Below, one piece after another: positions 42,176 to 50,784 of a stretch of DNA of 55,433 bases (position 1 is its first letter; every line of letters starts with the position of its first letter). The translations under genes and the position numbers were made by a program. Source of the stretch: SIG603 sp963589785 (GTDB lineage Bacteria > Bacillota > Clostridia > Oscillospirales > Acutalibacteraceae); NCBI GenBank assembly GCA_963589785.1, contig CAVAMJ010000015.1:1-55433 (forward strand), written 5' to 3'. The notes under the pieces are model-generated. The model did no database searches. It saw only the letters and a program-made list of their open reading frames with translations, and was not told the DNA's origin.

Positions 42176-43510
42176 ATGTCAGTATATAACGAGAAAGATT
42201 ACAGAGAGACCAACGAGGAACTTCTCGATTTCATCAACAGAAGTCCGAGCCCGTTCCACGCAGTCGACAACATCAAAAAGTATCTTCTTGAAAGCGGCTA
42301 TGAGGAGCTAAGCGAGAAGGAAAGATGGGACAGAAGAATAGAGGAGGGCGGAAAGTATTTCACAACAAGAAACTATTCTTCCGTCATTGCCTTTGAGATT
42401 CCCGAAAAGGAGTGCTTCCCCGGCTTTAATATCGCTGCGGCTCATTCCGATTCTCCGACCTTTAAAATCAAGGAAATCGGCGAGATGAAGGTAGAGGGCA
42501 ACTACACAAAGCTTAATGTCGAGAATTACGGCGGAATGATCATGTCCACATGGTTTGATAAGCCGCTTTCGATTGCGGGCAGAGTTGTTGTAAAATCCGG
42601 CGACGGAATTAAATCAACCTTACTAAATCTCGACAGAGATTTCTGCTGTATTCCTAATCTTGCAATTCACATGAACCGTGAGATTAACAGCGGCTATAAG
42701 TTCAATGCTCAGAAGGATATGCTTCCGCTCATCGGAAACGAGAACGCAAGCCTTAGCGAGGTTATTTCAAAGGAGCTTGGCATAAACGCAGAGGACATTC
42801 TTTCCACCGATCTGTTCCTTTATAACAGACAGAAGGGCACATTTGTCGGAGCAGACGAAGAATTCATCATGTCTCCGAAGCTTGACGATTTGCAGTGCGC
42901 TTATTCTACTATGAAGGCGATTGTGGAGAGCGAAAAGTCCGATTCAATCAAGGTTGCGGCTGTTTTTGATAACGAAGAGGTAGGAAGCGGCACAAAGCAG
43001 GGCGCTTGCTCAACCTTCCTTTATGACACTCTCACAAGAATCAATCTTGCGCTCAACGGAAACAGCGAGGACTTTATCCGCAGACTTTCAGATTCTTTCA
43101 TGGTAAGCTGCGACAACGCTCATGCGGTTCATCCGAACTACACAGACAAGACAGACCCCACCAACAGAAACTACCTCAACAAGGGCCTTGTCATTAAGTT
43201 TAACGCTAACCAGAAGTACACAACCGACGCAATAAGTGCGGCTGTTTTCAAGAGAATTTGCGAGAGAGCAGAGGTTCCGTATCAGGTTTTCCATAACCGC
43301 TCTGATATGGCTGGCGGCTCAACGCTCGGAAATCTCTCCAACGCACATGTTTCCCTAAATACGATTGATATAGGTATTCCTCAGCTTGCTATGCACTCCT
43401 CCTGCGAGACTGCGGGCTCTAAGGATACTTACGATACCGTAAAGGCACTCAAGGAATTTTTCAGCGTTTCTGTCACTGAGACGGAAAGCGGAGAATATTC
43501 CATACTCTGA
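42176..43510 (+). CDS. M18-family aminopeptidase
   Basis: A 444-residue dinuclear zinc aminopeptidase (aspartyl aminopeptidase family) that trims N-terminal residues of cytoplasmic peptides. Metal and catalytic positions are seen in AAHSDSPTFK, SPKLDDLQCAY, FDNEEVGSG and MHSSCETAG. I choose the ATG at 42176, with AGAGGTG at 7 nt; a GTG three codons earlier is possible. A weak terminator follows. Confidence 0.93.
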   Translation: MSVYNEKDYRETNEELLDFINRSPSPFHAVDNIKKYLLESGYEELSEKERWDRRIEEGGKYFTTRNYSSVIAFEIPEKECFPGFNIAAAHSDSPTFKIKEIGEMKVEGNYTKLNVENYGGMIMSTWFDKPLSIAGRVVVKSGDGIKSTLLNLDRDFCCIPNLAIHMNREINSGYKFNAQKDMLPLIGNENASLSEVISKELGINAEDILSTDLFLYNRQKGTFVGADEEFIMSPKLDDLQCAYSTMKAIVESEKSDSIKVAAVFDNEEVGSGTKQGACSTFLYDTLTRINLALNGNSEDFIRRLSDSFMVSCDNAHAVHPNYTDKTDPTNRNYLNKGLVIKFNANQKYTTDAISAAVFKRICERAEVPYQVFHNRSDMAGGSTLGNLSNAHVSLNTIDIGIPQLAMHSSCETAGSKDTYDTVKALKEFFSVSVTETESGEYSIL

Positions 43511-43523
43511 TATTCAAAAAACG

Positions 43524-43550
43524 ACCCATGGTCTTTTGACCGTGGGTTTA
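43524..43550 (+). terminator. Weak terminator after the M18 gene
   Basis: ACCCATGGTC pairs with GACCGTGGGT (one U-G) around a TTTT loop; only three T follow. Confidence 0.5.
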
Positions 43551-43597
43551 GTGCCATATGCACACAAATTAGATTACCAAGATAAGGAAAGTGGACA

Positions 43598-44149
43598 ATG
43601 AAAAAAAGAACGCTCAGAACAATGCTCTTAGTCGTCATGATTGCGGCGGTTTGTTTCTCTTTTACAGGCTGTTACAGTCACACCTATGCCACCAAGCAGG
43701 AGGGCACTTACGTTGCCGATACATTCGAACTAAGTGTTCCGGACGGCTGGATGAGAAACGAGAGGTACGAAAATCAGGTGGTTTTCTGCACAAAGGATTA
43801 CCCAGACGACTGCGCTTCTTATATCTCAGTCGGTTACACCGATGAAGAACAGCTCGATGTGCTCAGAAAATATCAGGATTCTATCAAGGAGCAGATTATC
43901 TCGGGACTTGAAGAAAAGCTTGGCGAGGACTGCAAGGCGACGGTCTATACCTATGAGGACACAGAGGTGAACGGTTACGACTGCGTTCACATTGTAACAT
44001 CCTATGTAAGCGAAAATCTAACCTATACTCAAGATCAGTATACCTTTGATTCTTCTGCGGGTTCGGTCACATTCTGTTACACAAGAGCGGGCGCAGACGA
44101 CTACGCCGAGGCATTTGATGAGTCTATCAATTCTATTGTGATTAAGTGA
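43598..44149 (+). CDS. Putative lipoprotein, possible PsbP/DcrB-like fold
   Basis: A 183-residue exported protein. The signal ends in FSFTGC, a lipobox with Cys near residue 26. The mature part begins GTYVADTFELSVPDGWMRN, resembling PsbP/DUF1795-type domains by pattern only. It lies between two aminopeptidase genes, 10 bp before the M29 gene, and may be cotranscribed with it. Function unknown. Confidence 0.7.
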   Translation: MKKRTLRTMLLVVMIAAVCFSFTGCYSHTYATKQEGTYVADTFELSVPDGWMRNERYENQVVFCTKDYPDDCASYISVGYTDEEQLDVLRKYQDSIKEQIISGLEEKLGEDCKATVYTYEDTEVNGYDCVHIVTSYVSENLTYTQDQYTFDSSAGSVTFCYTRAGADDYAEAFDESINSIVIK

Positions 44150-44159
44150 GGTGCGAAGG

Positions 44160-45362
44160 ATGAAGTCTTTGGAGCAGATGAAAAAGGAATACGCTGAGGT
44201 TCTTGTTAAAATCGGCGTTGACTTAAAGGAAGGACAGAAGCTTGTCTGCGAATGTCCCACAGAGCATGCTGATTTTATGCCTATTCTCGCAAAGGCGGCT
44301 TATGAGAACGGCTGCGGCGGCTTTGTCGTCATGTGGTCAAACTCTGCCGTTGACAGAATTAACGCAGAAAATCTCCTTGATAAATACGAATGTACCGAGG
44401 CTAAAACAGCAGAGTATTATTCTTCTCAGGGAGCGGCAATAATCAGAATAGACAGTCCCGACCTCGATGCCATGAAGGGCATGAGCACAGAGGCGACTTC
44501 CGCTTACAGAAAAGCGTCGGTTGCCATGAGAAGAGGCTTCCGCAAGGCTGCAAAGGGGGCAGGCTCAACCATAGCATGTCTGCCGGGAAAAGCTTGGGCA
44601 AAGCTTGTTTTCCCCGAAATTGAGGACGAAGACGAGAGAATGCTCAAAATGTGGGACGCTGTACTCACATGCTCAAGGTGCAAGGAGGAGACAGACGCAG
44701 TTTCCGCTTGGAAAAAATATATCTCCGATACGGCAAAGAGAAAGGCGCTCCTTGATGAGAAGGGATATGTCGAGTTTAAATATAAGAGCGATTTGAGTGA
44801 TTTCACGGTTTCTCCCGCAGAGGGCAGCTTCTGGATGGGCGGATGTATGGAGACAGAAGACAAGGTCTATGTGCCGAATATTCCGACCGAGGAAGTATTC
44901 CAGACACCTCATAAGTACAAGGTGAACGGTACAATTGCCGCTGTTTTGCCGCTTGTTTTCGGTGGTCAGATTATAGACGGAATTAAGCTTACACTAAAGG
45001 ACGGCAAGATTATCGACTACTCCGCAAGCGAAGGCTACGAGCTGTTAAAGGATATTATCGAAACAGACGAGGGCTCTCATTACCTGGGCGAAATGGCATT
45101 TATCGATGTCGCTTCACCTATCGCAAGTCAGGGCAAGGTTTTCTATACTACGCTCTACGATGAGAACGCATCGTGCCATGTGGCAATCGGAAATTCTTAC
45201 GGTCCAGATGACTTAAGCGATGAAGAGGCTGATAAGCTTGGCTACAATCACTCTGCTGTTCATGTTGATTTTATGATAGGCGACGGCAGTATGAACATAG
45301 ACGGAAAAACAAAGGACGGAGTCTGGGAACCGATATTCAGAAACGGACACTGGGCATTTTAA
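44160..45362 (+). CDS. M29-family aminopeptidase
   Basis: A 400-residue metalloaminopeptidase (AmpS/PepS/aminopeptidase T). N-terminal VKIGVDLKEGQKLVCE and C-terminal VHVDFMIGDGSMNIDG, the latter carrying His and Asp metal ligands, are typical; the Glu ligands lie in PTEEVFQTPH and the TDEGSHYLGE segment. I use the ATG at 44160 rather than an upstream start, since AGGTG is then correctly spaced. It follows the lipoprotein gene and precedes a thioesterase by 5 bp. Confidence 0.92.
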   Translation: MKSLEQMKKEYAEVLVKIGVDLKEGQKLVCECPTEHADFMPILAKAAYENGCGGFVVMWSNSAVDRINAENLLDKYECTEAKTAEYYSSQGAAIIRIDSPDLDAMKGMSTEATSAYRKASVAMRRGFRKAAKGAGSTIACLPGKAWAKLVFPEIEDEDERMLKMWDAVLTCSRCKEETDAVSAWKKYISDTAKRKALLDEKGYVEFKYKSDLSDFTVSPAEGSFWMGGCMETEDKVYVPNIPTEEVFQTPHKYKVNGTIAAVLPLVFGGQIIDGIKLTLKDGKIIDYSASEGYELLKDIIETDEGSHYLGEMAFIDVASPIASQGKVFYTTLYDENASCHVAIGNSYGPDDLSDEEADKLGYNHSAVHVDFMIGDGSMNIDGKTKDGVWEPIFRNGHWAF

Positions 45363-45367
45363 AAATT

Positions 45368-45790
45368 ATGATACACGAATACGAAAGACAAACATATTAC
45401 TACGAAACCGATAAAATGGGAATTATCCACCACTCAAACTACATTCGCTGGTTTGAGGAGGCAAGAATCGATTTCATGACAAAAATGGGCTATCCCTACA
45501 AGAGACTCGAGGATGAGGGAATAATCATTCCCGTAGTTTCCGTGAGCTCGGAATATAAATCCATGGTGAGATTTGGGGATACCGTAATAATCAAGACAAA
45601 AATCACACACTATGACGGAGTGCGCCTTTGCTGTGCCTATGAGGTTTACGACAAGGAAACGGGTGCACTTAGAAATATCGGAAAAAGTGAGCATTGCTTT
45701 TTGAATGAGGACGGCACAAAGCCGATTATCCTCAGAAGAAAGAATAAAGAGGCACACGAAACATTTCTGAGAAGTGTGGAGAGCGATTAA
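45368..45790 (+). CDS. Acyl-CoA thioesterase (YbgC/4HBT hotdog family)
   Basis: A 140-residue hotdog-fold thioesterase. The active-site segment YETDKMGIIHHSNYIRWFEEAR contains the catalytic Asp-x3-(G)-x2-H-x2-Y pattern. It is 5 bp from the M29 gene stop, so it is in the same operon. The acyl substrate is unknown. The repeat composite begins 43 bp after its stop. Confidence 0.9.
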   Translation: MIHEYERQTYYYETDKMGIIHHSNYIRWFEEARIDFMTKMGYPYKRLEDEGIIIPVVSVSSEYKSMVRFGDTVIIKTKITHYDGVRLCCAYEVYDKETGALRNIGKSEHCFLNEDGTKPIILRRKNKEAHETFLRSVESD

Positions 45791-45799
45791 AAGCAAATG

Positions 45800-45830
45800 T
45801 TTTCAACAACTCTCATATAGATGTTGAAAA
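45800..45830 (+). terminator. Hairpin at the end of the thioesterase operon
   Basis: TTTTCAACA pairs with TGTTGAAAA across a 13-nt loop; an AT-rich tract then enters the repeat element. There is no clear T-run, so it is a weak terminator at best. Confidence 0.35.
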
Positions 45831-45975
45831 TTAAAAGTTTTTGTTTCGCTTTTTACAAAAAGCGAACGGGGTTTAAGGGGCAGAGCCCATTAAATAATTA
45901 ATAATGTATAATTAATTATTAAGAATTAATAATTAGCGTATACGAAAAACAGAGCGAAGCGATATAAAAAAGATA

Positions 45976-46031
45976 GGCTGGCAAAGTTAACCAAAAATGC
46001 GTTAGGCATCTGTGGTTGGGTTTTGCCAGCC
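45976..46031 (+). repeat. Variable stem-loop of the left repeat unit
   Basis: GGCTGGCAAA pairs with TTTTGCCAGCC, the ACCA/TGGT arms extend the stem and a small ATGC/GCAT hairpin caps it. The same position in the 55160 copy carries a related but longer structure. Confidence 0.7.
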
Positions 46032-46132
46032 GACTTGTTTACACAAATATAAATAAAGAACGATATGAAATTTAGAAACAAAGATAGAAATACAGCAAGA
46101 GAAATCGAAAACAAATAACATAAAAAGACAGG

Positions 46133-46184
46133 CACGGAAAATACGTCAAGAATGTGAAACATTCGCAGTCGGATATTTTCCGTG
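46133..46184 (+). repeat. Second stem-loop inside the composite
   Basis: CACGGAAAATA (46133-46143) pairs perfectly with TATTTTCCGTG (46174-46184), enclosing an inner AATGT-GAA-ACATT hairpin (46151-46163). Confidence 0.65.
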
Positions 46185-46493
46185 TCAAATTTTATCTAAG
46201 GAAAAATCAAAAAAGTAAAGCAAATAAAAAACATAAAATTTCCGTTTAGAGGGAAATTTTGTGAGAAAATGGGGTATAGGTGATAAACAGCTAAAAAATA
46301 ATAGCTTTTGCGTTTATTGTATTTCTGTGTATAAGTGGTTCGGCTGGCAAAACCCAACCTTTTTAAAGTGTGGAGTGTGGAGTGTTGAGTTTGGAATGCG
46401 AAATTTAATTTAAATATACAATTTAATATATGCTTTTTAATTATGGGCAAATAAAGATTTTTCGTTCTGTATTTATCTTTGTGTAAATAGTTC

Positions 46494-46533
46494 GGCATGA
46501 AAAATGCCCGTCTGCGTATGTATTTTTCGTGCC
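46494..46533 (-). repeat. Variable stem-loop of the right (inverted) unit
   Basis: GGCATGAAAAAT (46494-46505) pairs with ATTTTTCGTGCC (46522-46533). On the minus strand its flanks (GATAG before, GAACTATTTACACAAA after) match those around the differently sequenced stem-loops of the other units. Confidence 0.65.
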
Positions 46534-46705
46534 TATCTTCTTTTTTGTCGCTTCGATCTGTTTTCCGTATACGCTAATTATTAATTATTAATTTTTTATT
46601 ATTAATTACTCGTGGGCTCTGCCCACCTCCCGTTCGCTTTTTGTAAAAAGCGAAACCAAAAACTTTTACCGTATTACTAATTTGAAATTAACTCAGGAGG
46701 TTACT

Positions 46706-47134
46706 ATGGAAAGAAATATCAATATTTTTAAGCTCGTGTTTTCGGCTGCCGCCGCTTCGCTTTTTTCGTACTGCGGAAAGCTTGCCGTGCCCGTATGCGT
46801 GCTGATTTTTTGTATGATTGTCGACTACGCAAGCGGAATGGCAAAGGCTTATTATAAGCGGGAACTTAGCTCTAAAATCGGATTTCGAGGTATCTTGAAA
46901 AAGCTGTGTCACCTTGCTATGGTGGCTGTGGGAATGGCTGCGGATTACCTCATCTCTCTCGGATTATCGGATGCTAAAATGCCGACGGGCTTTAGTGCCG
47001 GCTTGCTTGTGGCAATTTGGCTTATAATAAACGAGCTTATCAGTATACTCGAAAATCTGTCGGCTGTCGGCGTTCCTGTGCCGAATTTTTTGACAAGCTT
47101 AATCGAGAGACTGAAGCAAACAGCAGAAAAATAG
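46706..47134 (+). CDS. Phage-type holin family protein
   Basis: A 142-residue small membrane protein with three hydrophobic segments, resembling the holin_4/TcdE-type family: MIVDYASGMAKAYYKRELSSKIGFRGILKKL is the diagnostic stretch. The ATG at 46706 follows CAGGAGG. No endolysin, capsid or other phage gene is near, so it is either a domesticated holin or a remnant. It lies directly after the repeat composite and converges on khpA across a strong terminator. Confidence 0.8.
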   Translation: MERNINIFKLVFSAAAASLFSYCGKLAVPVCVLIFCMIVDYASGMAKAYYKRELSSKIGFRGILKKLCHLAMVAVGMAADYLISLGLSDAKMPTGFSAGLLVAIWLIINELISILENLSAVGVPVPNFLTSLIERLKQTAEK

Positions 47135-47138
47135 CAGC

Positions 47139-47172
47139 AAAAAGTCCCGACCGAATTGGCCGGGACTTTTTT
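47139..47172. terminator. Bidirectional terminator between the holin gene and khpA
   Basis: GTCCCG-A-CC pairs with GG-C-CGGGAC, flanked by an A-run (47139-47143) and a T-run (47167-47172). Confidence 0.88.
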
Positions 47173-47175
47173 ATA

Positions 47176-47406
47176 TCAGTCGATTTCAACCGATACCTTT
47201 GTATTTGTTCTGGTAGCAGCGGATCTCATAACAACTCTGATTGCCTTAGCGATTCTGCCCTGCTTGCCGATTACTCGACCCATATCGCTCTCTGCGACAT
47301 GAAGGTGGAATACGAGCGAGCCGTTAGGATTTTCGTCGCAGCTTACCACTACTTCCTCAGGATGCTCTACAAGACCCTGAGCAATAGTTTTAAGAAGTTC
47401 CTGCAT
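47176..47406 (-). CDS. khpA: KH-domain RNA-binding protein KhpA
   Basis: A 76-residue single KH domain with the GxxG loop GKQG in RVIGKQGRIAKAIRVVM. In Bacillota it works with KhpB in RNA binding and cell-elongation control. It follows rpsP, as usual, after 26 bp. The expected next gene, rimM, is absent here. Confidence 0.93.
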   Translation of the reverse strand: MQELLKTIAQGLVEHPEEVVVSCDENPNGSLVFHLHVAESDMGRVIGKQGRIAKAIRVVMRSAATRTNTKVSVEID

Positions 47407-47432
47407 ATTAGTGTCCTTTCACTAAAAAGTGA

Positions 47433-47675
47433 TTAGTCGATAACACCGTGCTTCTTGAAGAGAGCCTTAACTGTATCTGTTGGCTGTGCTCCCTTTGCAA
47501 TCCAATCCTTAGCCTTCTCAGGATCAACCTTAACTACGCTTGGCTCCTGCATAGGATCATAGTAGCCGATCTCCTCGATGAAACGGCCGTCTCTTGGATA
47601 ACGGGAATCTGCAACAACGATTCTGTAGAAAGGATTCTTCTTAGCACCCATTCTTCTGAGTCTGATTTTAACCAT
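47433..47675 (-). CDS. rpsP: 30S ribosomal protein S16
   Basis: An 80-residue S16 protein with the conserved N-terminus VKIRLRRMGAKKNPFYRIVVADSR and the typical C-terminal PTDTVKALFKK. GGAGG precedes the ATG. It is between ffh and khpA in the standard order. Confidence 0.97.
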   Translation of the reverse strand: MVKIRLRRMGAKKNPFYRIVVADSRYPRDGRFIEEIGYYDPMQEPSVVKVDPEKAKDWIAKGAQPTDTVKALFKKHGVID

Positions 47676-47750
47676 GGTAATTTTCCTCCAAAAATATAAT
47701 GAAAATATTTATTTCAATATCAACCCGTTTACAGGCGAATATTTTTTAAC

Positions 47751-49133
47751 TTACATATCGTACGGTGGCATAGAGCCTGTTCCGCCCATACCGCCCATTC
47801 CGTTCATGCCGCCCATTGCCTGGAGCTGGCGCATTTTTCTCTTGCCCTTCTTGCCTGAGAAGGATTTGAGCATTTTCTGCATCTGCTTGAACTGATTGAG
47901 AAGTCTGTTGACATCCTCGACCTTCTGTCCGCAGCCTGCCGCAATTCTCTTACGGCGCTTTGCGTCGATGATCTCCGGGTGAGATCTCTCCTCGGGGGTC
48001 ATGGAAAGGATGATTGCGGCCGTTCTGTCCATGATTCTCTCGTCGATATCGAGATCGTCAACATTTCTGACGCCTGGCATCTTGGAAAGAATACCCTTGA
48101 TTGGACCCATTTTCTGAACCTGACGGAACTGCTCGAGCATGTCGTTGAGATCCATCTTGTTGTTCATGATCTTTTCGGCTGTCTTAGCGGCGGCTTCCTC
48201 GTCAAGCTTGTTCTGAGCGTCCTCGATGAGGGAGAGAACATCGCCCATTCCGAGAATTCTCGATGCCATTCTGTCGGGGTGGAAAACCTCGAGGTCATCG
48301 AGCTTTTCGCCTGTACCGGCATATTTAATCGGCTTGCCTGTAACCGCTTTAATGGAGAGTGCCGCACCGCCTCTGGTGTCACCGTCGAGCTTGGTGAGGA
48401 TTACTCCTGTGATGTCGAGAAGATCGTCAAAGCTTTTTGCAACGTTGACTGCTTCCTGACCTGTCATTGAGTCGACAACGAGAAGAATATCTGTCGGCTC
48501 TACGGCTTCCTTGATTCTATGAAGCTCATCCATGAGCGCTTCGTCAATCTGAAGTCGGCCTGCTGTATCTATAATAACGAAATCGTTACCGTAATCTCTT
48601 GCGTGGCGAATAGCTTCTTTAGCTGTTTTGACGGGATCCTGAGTTCCTCTTTCGAAAACCTCTGTCTCTGCCTGAGCACCGACGACCTGTAACTGCTTGA
48701 TAGCTGCTGGACGGTAAATATCGCCTGCAACGAGAAGCGGTCTGTGACCCTGCTTTTTGAGCATCTTGGAAAGCTTTGCCGCATGAGTTGTTTTACCTGC
48801 ACCCTGAAGACCGCACATCATAACGACTGCGGGTGGCTTTGACGGCTGATTGAGTCTCTCGGTAGCGCCGCCCATCAAAGCGGTGAGCTCCTCGTTGACT
48901 ATCTTGATGACCATCTGAGCCGGAGTTAAGCTCTTCATAACCTCTTCGCCGATTGCTCTCTCGGAAACCTTGGCGGTGAAGTCCTTGGCTACCTTGTAGT
49001 TAACATCGGCTTCGAGCAGTGCAAGTCTTACTTCTCTCATTGCGTCCTTAACGTCTTGTTCTGAGAGCTTGCCTTTGCCTCTTAATTTTTTAAAGGAATT
49101 CGCAAGCTTGTCTGCGAGACCTTCAAATGCCAT
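47751..49133 (-). CDS. ffh: Signal recognition particle GTPase Ffh
   Basis: A 460-residue SRP54 protein. The N and G domains contain G1 GLQGAGKTTHAAKL, DTAGRLQ and TKLDGDTRGG; the Met-rich M domain binds SRP RNA and signal peptides. The C-terminus ends in a Gly/Met-rich tail (MGGMNGMGGMGG). It targets nascent membrane and secreted proteins to FtsY and SecYEG. It is 15 bp downstream of ylxM. Confidence 0.97.
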   Translation of the reverse strand: MAFEGLADKLANSFKKLRGKGKLSEQDVKDAMREVRLALLEADVNYKVAKDFTAKVSERAIGEEVMKSLTPAQMVIKIVNEELTALMGGATERLNQPSKPPAVVMMCGLQGAGKTTHAAKLSKMLKKQGHRPLLVAGDIYRPAAIKQLQVVGAQAETEVFERGTQDPVKTAKEAIRHARDYGNDFVIIDTAGRLQIDEALMDELHRIKEAVEPTDILLVVDSMTGQEAVNVAKSFDDLLDITGVILTKLDGDTRGGAALSIKAVTGKPIKYAGTGEKLDDLEVFHPDRMASRILGMGDVLSLIEDAQNKLDEEAAAKTAEKIMNNKMDLNDMLEQFRQVQKMGPIKGILSKMPGVRNVDDLDIDERIMDRTAAIILSMTPEERSHPEIIDAKRRKRIAAGCGQKVEDVNRLLNQFKQMQKMLKSFSGKKGKRKMRQLQAMGGMNGMGGMGGTGSMPPYDM

Positions 49134-49148
49134 AATATTTCTCCTTTA

Positions 49149-49511
49149 TTACTTATTGTCCGATAGAGCCGCCGCCGTGTTGATTATATCGGCTACGAGC
49201 CCGTCTATCTCAGTGTTGTGTCCTTCGTTTTTGTCCTTGATGAGAAGTGCACAGTCGCAAATCTTTGCAAGAGCGTCCTCCGTTTTGCGAAAACGCTTGA
49301 CAAGGCCTAATTTATCTTCCATCTCCTGAAGCTCCTTTTCGCTTCGCTTGATGGCATCTCTTACGCCCTGACGGGTGATTCCTCTAACCTCGCTTATTTC
49401 AGCAAGTGAGAGATCATCGTAGTAGTAGCTCTCTGTGACTTCACGCTGAGTCTGAGTCAGCATCTCGCCGTAGAAATCAAGAAGATATGAAATTCTTAAA
49501 TCCTTAGCCAT
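49149..49511 (-). CDS. ylxM: YlxM family DNA-binding protein (SRP-associated)
   Basis: A 120-residue protein with a sigma-region-4-like helix-turn-helix (LSLAEISEVRGITRQGVRDAIKR), the usual gene before ffh in Bacillota; homologues modulate SRP function. GAGGAGGC precedes the ATG. A consensus promoter lies upstream, so it leads the ylxM-ffh-rpsP-khpA transcript. Confidence 0.92.
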   Translation of the reverse strand: MAKDLRISYLLDFYGEMLTQTQREVTESYYYDDLSLAEISEVRGITRQGVRDAIKRSEKELQEMEDKLGLVKRFRKTEDALAKICDCALLIKDKNEGHNTEIDGLVADIINTAAALSDNK

Positions 49512-49559
49512 ATTCTGCCTCCTCTCAAAGTGTAAAGGATTTTTCTTTACAGCCTTTGA

Positions 49560-49588
49560 ATTATACTATAAATGAAGCCCGATGTCAA
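49560..49588 (-). promoter_or_regulatory. Consensus promoter of the ylxM-ffh-rpsP-khpA operon
   Basis: Minus strand: perfect -35 TTGACA (49583-49588), 17-bp spacer, perfect -10 TATAAT (49560-49565). It is the best sigma-A match I found in the window. Confidence 0.85.
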
Positions 49589-49632
49589 GCAGTGTGAAGC
49601 TTTTTTCTTTACACTTACGGTTTTAATTTTAG

Positions 49633-49661
49633 TTGACTTTGTCACGGTAAAATCTTAAAAT
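49633..49661 (+). promoter_or_regulatory. Promoter of the threonine aldolase gene
   Basis: -35 TTGACT (49633-49638), 17-bp spacer, -10 TAAAAT (49656-49661), about 53 bp before the start codon. Confidence 0.7.
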
Positions 49662-49713
49662 GATTTTAGTTCGTTTTTGAACAAAAGAAGAAAGAAAGAA
49701 AGGAAAAATTACG

Positions 49714-50760
49714 ATGATTTGTTTTAACTGTGACTACACAGAGGGTGCACATCCCGCCATTATCGATATGCTTGTCCGCACAAATATGGAGCAGACAGTC
49801 GGCTACGGCGAGGACAGATATTGTGAAGAGGCAAGAGAGTTCATCAAGAAGGCTTGCGACTGCGAGAATGCTTACGTTCAGTTTTTAGTCGGAGGCACTC
49901 AGGCTAATTTAACTGTTATTTCTGCGGCACTTAGACCGCATCAGGGCGCTATTTGCGCAAAGACGGGACATATCAATGTTCATGAGTCCGGTGCTATCGA
50001 GGCAACAGGCCACAAGTGCATCGCTCTTGAGAGCGGCATGGACGGCAAGCTCACGGCAGAGGCTATCGACGAGTGCGTTACATCTCATTGGAACGACGAG
50101 ACTCACGAGCACATGGTACAGCCGAAGCTTGTTTATATCTCTGACTCAACAGAGAACGGCGGAGTTTACACAAAGGCTGAGCTTACAGCAATTCACGATG
50201 TCTGCAAAAAGCACAATTTGATTTTATATATTGACGGCGCAAGACTCGGCTACGCTCTCATGTCGCCGAAGAATGATGTCACACTGCACGATTTGTGTGA
50301 GCTTGCCGATGTTTTCTATATCGGCGGAACAAAGGTCGGCGCAATGATGGGCGAGGCTGTCGTCATAATGAACGAGAACCTCAAGGAGGATTTCCGCTAT
50401 CTCATCAAGCAAAAGGGCGGAATGTTCGCAAAGGGCAGACTTCTGGGAATTCAGTTCCATGCGCTTTTTGAGAACGGTCTTTATTTCGAGGTTTCCAAGC
50501 ATGCGATTGACGAGGCTTTCAAGATTGCAAACGCACTCAAGGAAATTGGTGTGGAGTTCTTAACAGAGCCTGAGAGCAATCAGATTTTCCCAATACTTCC
50601 GAATTCTGTTCTCGAGAAGCTCTCCGAGAAGTATCTGACGGCTTTTTGGTGTAAGATTGACGAGAATCGTTCTGCTGTGAGAATTGCTACAAGCTGGGCG
50701 ACAAAATCGGAAAATTCCGATGCACTTATCGAGGATATAAAGGAGCTTTTGAAGGCATAA
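49714..50760 (+). CDS. Low-specificity threonine aldolase / beta-eliminating lyase
   Basis: A 348-residue PLP enzyme of fold type I that splits threonine or related beta-hydroxy amino acids into glycine and an aldehyde. The PLP Lys is in IGGTKVGAMMGEA, the pyridoxal Asp region in LYIDGARLGYAL. GAAAGGAAAAA is placed before the ATG. It leads a plus-strand run with comEC and holA, 24 bp before the next ATG. Confidence 0.9.
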   Translation: MICFNCDYTEGAHPAIIDMLVRTNMEQTVGYGEDRYCEEAREFIKKACDCENAYVQFLVGGTQANLTVISAALRPHQGAICAKTGHINVHESGAIEATGHKCIALESGMDGKLTAEAIDECVTSHWNDETHEHMVQPKLVYISDSTENGGVYTKAELTAIHDVCKKHNLILYIDGARLGYALMSPKNDVTLHDLCELADVFYIGGTKVGAMMGEAVVIMNENLKEDFRYLIKQKGGMFAKGRLLGIQFHALFENGLYFEVSKHAIDEAFKIANALKEIGVEFLTEPESNQIFPILPNSVLEKLSEKYLTAFWCKIDENRSAVRIATSWATKSENSDALIEDIKELLKA

Positions 50761-50784
50761 GCTATTAGAAAAGGTGGGGTGAAT

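Larger units (their letters stand above)
45833..46667. mobile_element. 835-bp inverted composite of two repeat units (MITE-like, no ORF)
   Basis: The left unit (from 45833) and the right unit (ending at 46667) are inverted copies over about 150 bp. From the outside in, each has the hairpin TTCGCTTTTT/AAAAAGCGAA (45845-45866), a GGGC-AGA-GCCC palindrome, a TAATTAATAAT tract, then GCGTATACG and GAGCGA-AGCGA. Stem-loops lie at 45976-46031, 46133-46184 and 46494-46533. An 18-nt segment at 46342-46359 is the exact reverse complement of 46014-46031. No transposase or convincing gene lies inside. Homologous copies at 1-53 and 55027-55433 show that it belongs to a family. Mobility is inferred; I see no clear target-site duplication. 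Confidence 0.75.

Noticed and set aside
45976..46031. Integron attC-like site (GTTGGGY next to an imperfect inverted repeat)
   Set aside because: The opposite core site does not match RYYYAAC, no integrase is present and no cassette ORFs lie between copies.
46706..47134. Prophage region
   Set aside because: Only a holin-family gene is present; neighbours are housekeeping genes, with no integrase, structural or lysin genes.
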